A stretch of DNA of 64,000 nt from Didymodactylos carnosus (Eukaryota; Rotifera; Eurotatoria; Philodinida; Philodinidae), in the NCBI GenBank assembly GCA_905250885.1, contig CAJNOQ010000015.1, forward strand, positions 1 to 64,000, read 5' to 3'. How positions within the stretch are numbered: position 1 is the first letter of the stretch; each line of letters starts with the position of its first letter. Of this stretch, positions 25,020 to 36,808 are shown in pieces. The notes beneath the pieces are model-generated. The model was given only the letters and a program-made list of their open reading frames with translations, searched no databases and was not told where the DNA came from. The position numbers and the translations under genes were made by a program.

Positions 25020-28000
25020 ATGTTTGAAAACTTGTTTTCTTATGTATTTTCAGTTTTTGAGTATTTATATATCATTTTCAAAACATTACCACGAGATTTA
25101 GGGTAAATTTTTCATTAAAATATTGATCTAATACTATTGTTAATACGCTCTTCAGACTGAATACATTCTCTCCTTCTTTGCTTTAGAGGCCTTTATAAAT
25201 TAGTAAAACATTCCCTGTTGATGAGATATTATGTGCTACGGAAAATCGATTATATCGCTATATTTCGTCAAAATGCTAAAAAATATTCACAAAAACCATG
25301 TTTTCTATTCGAAGAAAAAATATTTACATTTCAACACGTAAGTTGTTATTTAATTATATTTGACATTGTTGATATTTTTACATTTGTTTAGGTTGAAGAT
25401 TTTACCAATCGTTTAGCCAATTATATATCAGGAGAAGGTTATAAACATGGTGATGTGATTGCTCTTATTCTAGAAAATTGTATTGAATACCCGTGTGTGT
25501 GGATTAGTCTATCTAAATTAGGGATAATCACAGCCTTAATTAATTCAAATTTACGCTCGAAACCATTACTACATTCCATTGCAACAGCAGGTGCTAAAGC
25601 AATTATTACATCTAAACAAATTCTTCAAGGTAGTATCAATGCTTTTCCTCGAGAAATAAAACTTAGTCACTATTTTCTTTATAGAAATTGAAACAGAAAT
25701 CAAAGAACTTAATTTTAGTAAAGTGTACCTTGTTGGTTCAAATACATCATCAAGTGACAATGATCGATTTGATTCTCCTACAATTGAAACAATCTATCTT
25801 GACAAACAACTTGCAACATGTTCCCCTCAACAAACAAAACCAATTCCCTATAATTTAAAACGTACGAGAAGATCTATTATCACATCCATTTGTAAAAGAT
25901 AACGGCTTGGTCACGTAACTCTACTACTGTAGTGTAATTCCATCGAATTTTGTTTCTCCTATAATTCTTGGATGGGGACAGGTCAAGAGCTCTGCAACGC
26001 CTTATATAAAAGAGAAAAATATGCTGAATATTTTGAGACTTTGGCACACTCTACACATTCTTTTGTTTAAGAACTATAACAAAAATATGAACTACTACTT
26101 TTTCAGATAAGTTTTGAAAAGTAGTAGTTCACATTTTTGACATAGTTCTTAAACAAAAGAACGTGTAGAGTGCGTCGAGTCAAAAGTCAGTCTCAAAATA
26201 TTCAACACACTTTTCTCTTTGATATGAGACGTTGCAGAGCTGGGGAAGTGTGCTCATTCGAGAATTATAGACGAAACAAAATGCAAAAAAACATGACAGA
26301 ACTATAGTATGATAGCCGAGTTACGTGATCAAGCCAATGATATTTTTATTTTCTTTCCTCAGATCCTGTATTTTACATCTATACAAGTGGAACAACCGGC
26401 TTGCCGTAGGTTCATTTTAAAAATTTTGATTATACATCTCATTTAACATATTGATTTTGGTTTTAGAAAAGCTGCAGTCATCAAACATTCGAGGTAAAAT
26501 TACAGCAAAATTCTGACTATCTGAATTATATTTCTTTTAACAGAAAACGACTTATACTACGAATTTGATAACATACCTATTTTAGGTTTTTGCTTGGAGC
26601 AGTTGGTTTTTTAGTTGCTACGGGTATAAGTCAAAAGGACATTATTTACAATACTTTGCCATTATATCATTCACATGGTGAGATTACTAATATTATATAA
26701 AATTATGCTTATTATGTAAACCATTGTCTCTTGTAGGTGGATGGATTGGTGTTACATACAGTCTAGTAGGCGGAGCAACAACTGTATTTCGAAAAAAATT
26801 TTCGGCCAGTAATTTTTGGAAAGATTGTATCAAGTATAAATGTACGGTACGTTCGTTGATATTCATTATGTTCAAGTGACTGACTATAACTGAAATATTG
26901 ATTTTTATAGTCTTTTTTATATGTTGGTGAACTATGTCGATTTCTATTAGCTCAGCCACCAAGTGCCGATGATCAAAAACATCAAATACGTTGTGTATCT
27001 GGCAATGGTTTAAGAGCAAATTTATGGGTGCAATTCGCAAATAGATTTAATATTAAACAAATTCGAGAATTTTATGCAGCAACAGAAAGCAATGCCTATT
27101 TTTGTAAGTTACTTTGTTTTTTGTTTGTTATCAAATAAAAATATATAAGCGGTTTTTTTTCTCGTTCTAGTTAATCTTGATTCAAAACCAGGAGCCTGTG
27201 GATTTACTTCAATGGTAATGCCACATGTATTAGGCATTGTATTATTAAAATTCGATCAAACAACGATGGAACCAATTCGAAATGAAAAAACAGGAATTTG
27301 TATCGAATGTGATATAGGTAAAATAAGAAGAAAAGGAGTAAACTATCTGAGCACAAATTTTTCACCTTTTTTTTGTTTTTCTATTGAAGGTGAACGCGGA
27401 TTGTTAGCTGGATTGATAACTAAAAGTGTTTTACATGCATTTGACGGTTATGTAAATAATCCATCTGGCACAAATCGAAAATTGATCCGGGATGTTTTAA
27501 AGAAGGGAGATCTTGCATTTAATACAGGTAAATAACAACGTAATGTCAACAATGATATAGAGCATATAATAAATATTAAATTTGATTAAGGCGATGTTAT
27601 TATTTCTGACAAATTTGGTTATTTTTATTTTTGTGATCGAACGGGTGATACTTTCAGATGGCGTGGTGAAAATGTATCAACTGTCGAAGTTGAAAATGTA
27701 TTGATGGATATTTTAAAATTATCAGAGGTAGTTGTTTTTGGTGTTAATGTACCAGGTAATTTTTATTTTCATAAAAATACGATATTATACTTTGATTTAT
27801 GAGTAGTAGAGGATATTATTTATTTTTATTTATTTTAGAAACGGATGGCAAAGCAGGCATGGTTGTGATAAGAAACAACGAAAAACCCATTGATTTAAAA
27901 TATTTAGAAAAAGAATTGAAAATACATCTGGCATCTTATGCTCGACCAATTTTTATCCGTTTAACAGATCAAATCGAAATGACAGGTAATATCTATTCTT

Positions 28001-28495
28001 ATTTTGATCAATATAGTTTGACAGCTATATTATTCATTATTGTGTTCAAATTTTGATTCCATCAAATGCCGTATAATAACGTAATCTTATTAGAGACCTG
28101 CATGGACAATTTTTTTTTGTCCATGTCCGTCCATGTCCATGGACAGATTTAAATTAAATGTCCATGGACATGTCCATCTAATGCAGGGCTCTAAATCTTA
28201 TACCTCCAATTACTTGTCCAACATTATACTTACTTCATTAGAATGTGTATCCTGTATCGGTAACGGTAGCCACAGAATCGAATGTTCGTCCTTCTTCTGC
28301 TTTGATCGTTGTTAATTCTATTACTTCTTCCATTTAGGAACATTTAAAGTAAAAAAGATAACGTTTCAAGATGAATCATATGATATAACACGTATTAACG
28401 ATGAAGTTTACTATCTAAATTCGTCTACTCAAACGTATCAACGACTGACAAATGATATATACATAAAAATAAATGAAGGAAAAATTAAATTTTAA
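25020..28495 (+). CDS. Fatty acid transport protein / very-long-chain acyl-CoA synthetase (FATP, SLC27 family)
   Basis: FATPs couple long-chain fatty acid uptake to ATP-dependent CoA thioesterification at ER or plasma membranes. Fourteen exons: 25020-25102, 25187-25337, 25392-25629, 25685-25861, 26363-26405, 26467-26493, 26586-26677, 26737-26846, 26911-27103, 27171-27317, 27390-27527, 27591-27755, 27839-27985, 28338-28495; phases agree and give 622 residues, normal for the family. An N-terminal hydrophobic helix ([13 protein letters not shown]) precedes the enzyme. The AMP-binding P-loop [13 protein letters not shown] is at about 221-233, followed by [43 protein letters not shown] and GACGF. 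The FATP signature [20 protein letters not shown] is at about 481-500; YARPIFIRL and TGTFKVKK close the C-terminal domain. The ATG follows directly on a TTTTTTAG acceptor-like tract, so a 5' UTR exon is possible. Introns 4 and 13 carry MITEs. Confidence 0.93.
25901..26340. mobile_element. 440-bp hairpin MITE inside FATP intron 4
   Basis: The ends GGCTTGGTCACGTAACTC and GAGTTACGTGATCAAGCC are inverted, and the homology continues almost to the centre: AGTAGTAGTTCA, TAGTTCTTAAACAAAAGAAC, GTGTAGAGTG and TCTCAAAATATTCA all have mirror copies. The whole insert can fold into one long imperfect hairpin. It occupies most of a 501-bp intron whose siblings are about 60 bp and ends about 20 bp before the exon 5 acceptor. 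TA-type flanks are possible but not clear. Confidence 0.8.
28083..28201. mobile_element. hAT-type MITE with 8-bp TSD in FATP intron 13
   Basis: The element is 28091-28193 (103 bp). TIRs are TAGAGACCTGCAT and ATGCAGGGCTCTA. The 8-bp direct repeat AATCTTAT flanks it exactly at 28083-28090 and 28194-28201. The core is built from GTCCATG/CATGGAC repeats. Eight-bp duplication with TIRs containing GCAGGG is characteristic of the hAT superfamily. Confidence 0.88.
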
Positions 28496-30747
28496 TTGCA
28501 CGTTAATATTATGAGATGATATTCCGTCCTTTTCTGTTTTCTTTTTTTTCTCATGTGCTATTTGTGTGAATGGAACGGAAAAAGGTAATCATGGTAAAAA
28601 AAAAATCAAATTATGAATTACTATCAGTGAGCGTACGGAATCAGAAAACTTTCATGTTTTTGTCTACGAATAACAGATCTTTTTCTACACCAGTTTTTTT
28701 GTTTGTTTATTTGTTGTTGTTATTTTTATTATGAGACATTGTTTTATTCCGTTAAGTGAGTGTGTGTATTTTTTTTTTATTTTGATCTTATTTTGCACTA
28801 CTCAGAGAACATATTTTGTTTTTCTTACTAAATATACGTGTACGGATACTATAAACAAAGAGTATAGCGAATAGCTGAAATGACATTGTGGCAAGAGGTA
28901 AGAATAGAGATATTTTGATATTAATATATTTTTTTTCTATTTGAACGTGCAATCAAATGTGATACTAGTCTGTTTTATTGATTTTATCCATAATTAAAAC
29001 GTGTTGATTTGACAATAAGATTATTTACAACGACTCATGAGACTGCTTTATTCCTATTCTTTCAAAACATCAATAGATAAAGAGATAAACGACTACCATT
29101 TTTTGTCTACTATAACAATGACATTGTATACAAACAAAAAATTGTTCATGTGTTCATATCACGAACAATAATATGAATAAATTCTCTAACAAATGATGGT
29201 GTTGATAGTGAGAAACTAACTACATCATTTGTAAATGATAGTAGACGTGGTGTTCTACAAAGAACAATTCAATAGTTAGTGAACTTTTATGTCTATTATT
29301 CATTATCAAGTCAACATGAAAATTTGGTATTCCAAATGACAAAGATTATTTATATGAATACTATTCGTTGAAAATCTTTTTCTTTTCAATATGTTGACAT
29401 GGTTTTTTTCACGACGAATATTGATCATGGTCAACAATTTCCAAATAATTATTTGTATAGCAAGACAACTAGCTGACATTCGTCTGTGATTTCACTCTGT
29501 CTCCTGACGTTTTATGTTTTGTTATTGATAGGAAATGTTTACGAAATTGTGAGATTCACTAAAATATTTAATATTTAGGACGACATACTATAAGCCATGT
29601 GCATCAATGATTTCATTTTATGATAATAAAAGTATTCTTTACAATGGTCTATGCAACTTTTTTTATGTTTAATCAATATTAAAACGTACGCACACACACT
29701 TTTTCTGTGTTTATTGTGATTTAAGCTTTTCATTGCATTCATCTACATATGTCAGACCAGAAACGGTACCTAAAATCTTTCATTACTGTTTTTAAAATAA
29801 TAATTTTGAAAATTTCAAATAACATCATATGTTTTCAGATACGTTGCTATGTGGATATACAAACAAACTATTTATTTCGTACGGTAAATAGCTTTTGTCA
29901 AGGGAATGAGAATAAAAAATAGATAAAAATACATTTGATAAACATTAGAACTCATTTAACATTGTTATTTAGTCGTGTTTATACCTAAATATAATACAAT
30001 ATGAGTTTGAAGTAAAGGTGAAACAATAAAAACAGTACAAATGATACATTGAGCTATACGTACGTAATAAACAAAATTTTCTTAGTTTAAGCTGTTTACA
30101 ACTTGATGCAAAACGATCAAAGGAGACAATTGTTATATCAGATAAAAGGATATGAGATAATCCGTATGTAAGATCTGAACTTATACCATGGTACAAATTG
30201 AGCAATGTAAATATCAATATTAAAACCAGTAGATGAAATAATAGATCAAAAAATATTTGAAAAAATGTACCTACAGATGAGACTAAAAAGTAGAGACAAT
30301 AGAAATTTTTGTTTCTTATTTTTTTCTTTCAACGATTTTCTGATATACAAAATTACATTGAATGTATGCCCAATAATACTAACATAAACCGTAGCGATAC
30401 AATAGGAGACGAATGAATTTTAACATTGAAATGAAAATCTTTTCTTATCGTTATTATGATCATTAGACGTGGAGTAGGAAATCAAATTTGGAATGTAGTC
30501 TATTTATGTACAAGTATTAAGAAGGAACAAGTTCTCGAAAAGAAAAATTCAATATTGCAAATAGACCATCCCAATTTACGCTATTTTCTTTTTTTACATT
30601 TGAAAAACATTTCAACACAAGGCTTGATAAATTGTGTAGTAATTGTTTAATTTATTGCCATAAATAGGAGTTGACAATCGTCTTCTGCAATTGTATTAAG
30701 TGGTATCTTTACGGGGTGGAAGAAAGAATTCAAGAAAAATGCGTTAT
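28496..30747. other. 3' flank and intergenic, no gene seen
   Basis: It probably includes the FATP 3' UTR. Nothing else coding, no TIR pair and no RNA gene is recognised. Confidence 0.4.
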
Positions 30748-31672
<925 letters not shown>

Positions 31673-32641
31673 CTGAGAGAATAAAGAGAAAATGATATCA
31701 TACTAAACAAGTCTTGAGTAAACGTGAGAGGATGACATTTTAAAATGAATTGAATCAGAGACTATCTCTGATTAATTTATTGAATTAACGTAAAATTTAT
31801 ATGAAGAAGATGATTTGAAATGAAATAGATGTCATTCATTGAGACATATATCATATTATAAAATCATTTCATTAAAAACATCGTCATGATTCGTTCTTTT
31901 ATACTCATTTTGTGTTTCAAAAATTTCTTTTGCTTTTCTTTAGCATCTTGATGATGAACCGATGGAATAACTTTTTTATGGTAATCACTTGTCTTCTATC
32001 TGTTGTCTCTCGTGTTATTCATATTAAAGAGTTTCTAAAAATATTCTAGTATATAAACATCTCTTAAAATGGTAGCAGAACATCGATATCAAGATAATTG
32101 TCTCAGGCTATATTTTCGTTATGATTCAGCAGCTGGTTTCCATCTCTTATTTAGAAATCTCTTTTTCTTGCTATCTTCTGTTTCTCTCGTCCAACAGATG
32201 GAGCAAAACGTAATAAACTTCTAGTTGTCTATAACGAATATAAGTTATTCTATTCTAATTATCTAAATAGTGCCTCCTTTTCTTTTACCTCGTATAAATA
32301 AATAAAGCAACAACCAACAATTAATCGTTGACATTTAGAAAAAAAAATTCTTTGTTGTAATATATCATTTAGAACTTTGCTAATGTTTAGGTAGTATAGG
32401 ACTGACATAAAAAAAAAATCTCATATTTTTCTTCTCTTTTAGCCGAGAGGCGACAAGCGCATTGAAATTATGAAATAAATCATACGCTTGTCATTTTCAA
32501 TTTTTTTTATAGATACATAGTCTCTACATCTATATATATCTTCGTTCATCATTTCAAAGATAAAGAACAAGATTGTTGTATTCTCTCTTTTGTTCTTTCA
32601 GAATAATTTCTTACTATCTAAAATTGTGCAGAGTATATTTA
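31673..32641. other. Intergenic, no gene seen
   Basis: AT-rich DNA with no coding chain or repeat that I can define. Confidence 0.4.
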
Positions 32642-32773
32642 ATGTCGATAATATTTCGTCATCAAAGATCGACTTATCATCATCATCGAACGCAGTCTAC
32701 GGATAGTCAATTTGATGGTGGTGAAAGATATTTAGCCGATATTTGTATACAAACAGAAAATGGTGAGATTCAG
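32642..32773 (+). CDS. Candidate first coding exon (possibly alternative N-terminus of the Slo2 channel)
   Basis: The ATG at 32642 opens 44 codons ending at a strong GTAAGT donor at 32774, in phase 2. The peptide begins MSIIFRHQRSTYHHHRTQST and continues with GGERYLADICIQTENGEI. No upstream or nearby downstream partner exon was found. The phase fits the channel exon at 37019-37095, which would make this an alternative first exon joined over a 4.2-kb intron. It could equally be the first exon of an unrelated or dead gene. Confidence 0.3.
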
Positions 32774-33000
32774 TAAGTAATTGTTTTTACTATTTGCAGA
32801 TTAAATGAATATTGACTTAATTAAATTGAAACAGGATGACAGAATATTAATGTTCATTGAATTGACCTTTCCTTACACTTAAAGCATAATTAAGTTGACA
32901 TTACTTAACAAATTTAGAGTCTAATGCGGCAACCATTTCACCGTCTTTCAAGGATTCTCCTCTCTTTTTTCACTCTCTTAGCAAGGATGAAAACTAGTTC

Positions 33001-33251
33001 CGATCGATTCGAAATTTTTACCACAGATACTTCAGACCCTATCTTAGGATCTAAATTCTTTTTTGGAAAATATTCTTTCCTTCTCGAGATATACGAAAAA
33101 ATGCTGGAAATCTTCTAAAAAGTTCAACTTTTTCATAGAGTTGTTACCATTTTTCGTATATCTTGAGAAGGAAAGAATATTTTCCAAAAAAGAATTTAGA
33201 TCCTGAGATAGGGTCTGAAGTATCTGTGGTAAAATTTTCGATTCGATCGTT
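33001..33251. mobile_element. 251-bp perfect-type hairpin repeat
   Basis: The arms of about 100 bp are nearly identical in inverted orientation: TACCACAGATACTTCAGACC at 33019 mirrors GGTCTGAAGTATCTGTGGTA at 33212, and GAATTTAGATCCTGAGATA mirrors its partner at 33045. The loop is about 50 bp. The high arm identity suggests a recent MITE or foldback insertion. No target duplication is evident. Confidence 0.75.
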
Positions 33252-35337
33252 ATGTGACTGGATGAGAATCGAGTTTATTGGAACACATGGAAGAACATGT
33301 CAGAAAATTAGAAACTATCCATATATTCTGTGATTCTAAGCGAAACGAATGTTCACTAAAATTTGAGCGAACAACGATATTCTAACGATACATGATAATG
33401 TCAAGAACTGATCAGATACAATCGTGCAATAAACTAATAGTTAGTTTCTGGGCGATGTTCCACCCCTGGTAGAAATTTAGTCTCAATCGAACCTTTGCTT
33501 CCATCTTTACCAACGAGATGAAAAAAAAGGGAGAGTACCGTTAATGGTATGAAAAAGATATAAGTATTGAACGAAACGATACGCTAACATCATTCAAGCT
33601 GTAATTACAAGGAAAAACAAGCGACTTTTTTCTTTCTTAGCATCGGAGAGCATTGCATCAGCATCGGATGCTGAGCATCTCGAGCATCCCGGAGCCGCCT
33701 TTTCCCCCTTGTGTATCAGTCAAATATGCTTGTGAAGAATTAGAGTTAGGAATTATGGTCAAGACTGAGAATTTATTTTACTCAGTTATAAATAATTATG
33801 TTATTAATACATCTGTTAGCTAATTTCAACCTCAACACATATCGCACCAACGTATATCAATAAAACAGGTGCTCTTTCCACAAAAGCAAGATAGAAAATT
33901 ATAAACTCTCCATGGTGTTGCTCCTGCAGATAACAGCTGTTAAATAAACACCACTGTGTCTTAAATTCTCTTCTGACTTTTATTATCTACACTTAATGAT
34001 GGATTTTTCTACTACTTATAATTATTAATCATTATTACCGCTGGATAATTGTCACATGTGAGATTTTCAAGAATAAGAACTAAGATACTTATCTGACATG
34101 AAAGAGGCAAAAAAAAAGTTTTTATTTAAGTTAGTCTAATTGAAAACGACAATACTAAAGTCTTATTTTAATTTTTAATATAATCTTTTCTTTTGACTTT
34201 CTAGAATATATAACTAAATTCTCGATATAGTTGAGTTCTGTTATTGAGAACTTATAGGATCTGATTATATCGTATGATATGACCTTTTCCTACTTTTCTC
34301 TTCAAATCGTAACAAATCTGTCTTCGTAGTTATTTATATTAGTTATCTGGAGTGTTTTAGCAATAATATATAAATTCCAATGCCAATATTCATTTCCTAT
34401 TGTTTAGGTTTCAACGAGAAGTACAGGATATTTCTAGTGGAAGAACTTCTAAATGAACATTATTTTCAACTAAAGTATTTTATAATCCTATTAAGAGAAA
34501 AAAAATTGAAAAAAAGACTACAGATTCATTTTTATTTCCGTTGTATTGACAAGAAATACAATTTCTTATTTTTTTTCTAAGAACAAGAAATATTATTCCG
34601 ATCTATATTCTTGAATAAAGAGTAGGCATTCTCATTTCGATAAAGTAAATAATAATAACTCAATTGCTTCCGATAAACAGACAAGATCTAGTCTATTAAG
34701 TAGATAGATATTGTTTCACACACACATATTGTGTCTATCAACAAAAAATAGCGACATATGCCACGAACATAACCTTCAACAGAAAAATGAGCCACCGAGA
34801 ACAACAGTAACAATCAAGAAAAAAAAATTACAATTTTTTTCTTTTATCATTGTCATCCCAAGAGTGAAGAGATTATCGTTGATACGAATTATCGTTTTTT
34901 TGACACACATGGTTAATAATAAGTTATCTGATCACGATGATAATAATGAAAAGTTTTCAAACAATAAGAATTGGATTAAGTAAGTGAGCTATTGTCATTC
35001 TTGAAAATGTTTTTTAAGAAAAAGACTAATTACCAATTTTTATTTATGAATAAATAAAATTATTTTGTCATAATAAATCAGCATCAACTGTTGGTTGCAT
35101 GACATGCATTAATCTTAAAAGTTAACACATCTAACAGATCGTAAGAAACTATAAATATTTAAGTGTACACAAAACGAATTTTTAATGGAGAGTTCTTATT
35201 TTATAGACAAACAAGAACTACATAGGACTCTTCAGTTCACAATTAGCAGATTTCTATATAATTTCTATAGATTAAATTCTCACATCAAACTCTAAGGTAT
35301 AGATTATGAAGAATTCATATTATCGTCACCAATTAGT
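33252..35337. other. Intergenic, no gene seen
   Basis: Nothing coding was recognised. A short GC-richer patch around 33650-33705 has repeated GCATCGGA/GAGCATC words of unknown meaning. Confidence 0.35.
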
Positions 35338-35753
35338 GTACTCGACATAGCTGGAACCGGTTGAGAAACGGTAAACCGGACCAGCCCGGCCAATCTGAAA
35401 GTGTAACGAGACTAGTACGGCCGTTAAATTGGACGGTTGGAATTATAACTCAAACCAGTGAAAAACTGGCGAAGTTTTTTGAAAATCGATTTTCAGAAAG
35501 AATTTCTCCCAGAAATAAAATAGTTTGCGAGTACATGTGAAAGAACCTTCACAATAACGAGTCTGTAACATTTAACCTTAAAACAATTGATGAAAATAAT
35601 ATGTCTTGAGCATCGTCTTATTTATTTTGACTGAAAAAGATGTGAAATTTTAATTTATTAACAAAAAAACAGGGTAAAAAGAGCAGATGTTTCAAAAGTT
35701 TCAAACGATGAAATACCGGTCTCTACCGGTCCGGTTCTAGCTCTGGTACTCGA
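35338..35753. mobile_element. hAT-type MITE with 8-bp TSD GTACTCGA
   Basis: The element is 35346-35745 (400 bp). The ends CATAGCTGGAACCGG and CCGGTTCTAGCTCTG are imperfect inverted repeats. GTACTCGA repeats exactly at 35338-35345 and 35746-35753. Subterminal copies of ACCGGT/CCGGTC and TGGACGGTT-like words are typical of transposase-binding clusters. No ORF is carried. Confidence 0.88.
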
Positions 35754-36808
35754 TTATTATAGATTCATGTCTTTCAAAATACTGCCGATTTAAATTGTTC
35801 AGTGCACCGGGAGATATTTTTCAAATCTTTTAATTCTGTCGTTCTTATGTAGTACTACTTAACACTACAATACAAAAAGATGAAAGAAATTTCTCTCAGT
35901 ATGCCTAATCTGCAGCTCTGCCTGAGAGACTGGCCCAATGCAGAGTTCTTTTAACCCAAGTGCTTGAGTTCATCATACACACTTAGTAATCACGTTCGAA
36001 TAGTCACGAAGACTGATCGGAGGAATTGTATTGTATATTGTCATACGGTTGATGTGAGGTATCAAGGCATAAGTAATTTGTCCAATGTTATTTCATGACT
36101 TGACGATGCCATGATTGAAGCACATGACGAACAACATGACCACCAAGGCATGCTGTCTCAATCCGTTTAATAACGATCTTGATCTCTTATTAACTTGAAG
36201 AGTATTTATGTTTTCAAGACTTTTATTTTTGAACTAAATATTTACATATGTCATGTGGTTGTCAGAAAATAAACCTTTTTATTTTTCTTCGATCAGAAAA
36301 ACTTCTTTCAGTCATATAATCATGTAAAAGCGGATTCGACAGAAAAAGGAAATTAACAAAAAAGGCCAATAATAGAAAAGATGATGCGGATCTTACATTG
36401 ATATATTTTCTATTTTCATTTTTATTATTCGTGTACTGTTCAAAGAATCGAGTAAAGTAAATTGTTCATCAATTTTATCATTCACATAACCTAATTTTTT
36501 CCTAGAAAAGAAAAAAAGATAAAAAAATAACAAAAAAATGTTCTTCGACACACACACAGAATACTTTAACACAATTATAATAGAAGAAGATATGACCACT
36601 TTTTACATGCTTGGCATCGGACCATTTTGCTTCTGATTGTGAAGAAGAATAAAGAATGTGTGCCATAGAGGAAATAATTTATTTTATTAATAATGCATTG
36701 ACATAACTTGTTTATGGAAATGGTGTCAATTAGGAGATTTTTTTACTCTTGAAAATTTCTTACAATTATATTAGACTTTTGTAAAAATTCTTTTGGATAG
36801 TAATACAA
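35754..36808. other. Upstream region of the Slo2 channel gene
   Basis: No exon was recognised. The last few hundred bases should hold the promoter or 5' UTR of the channel transcript beginning at 36809, but no motif stands out. Confidence 0.35.
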
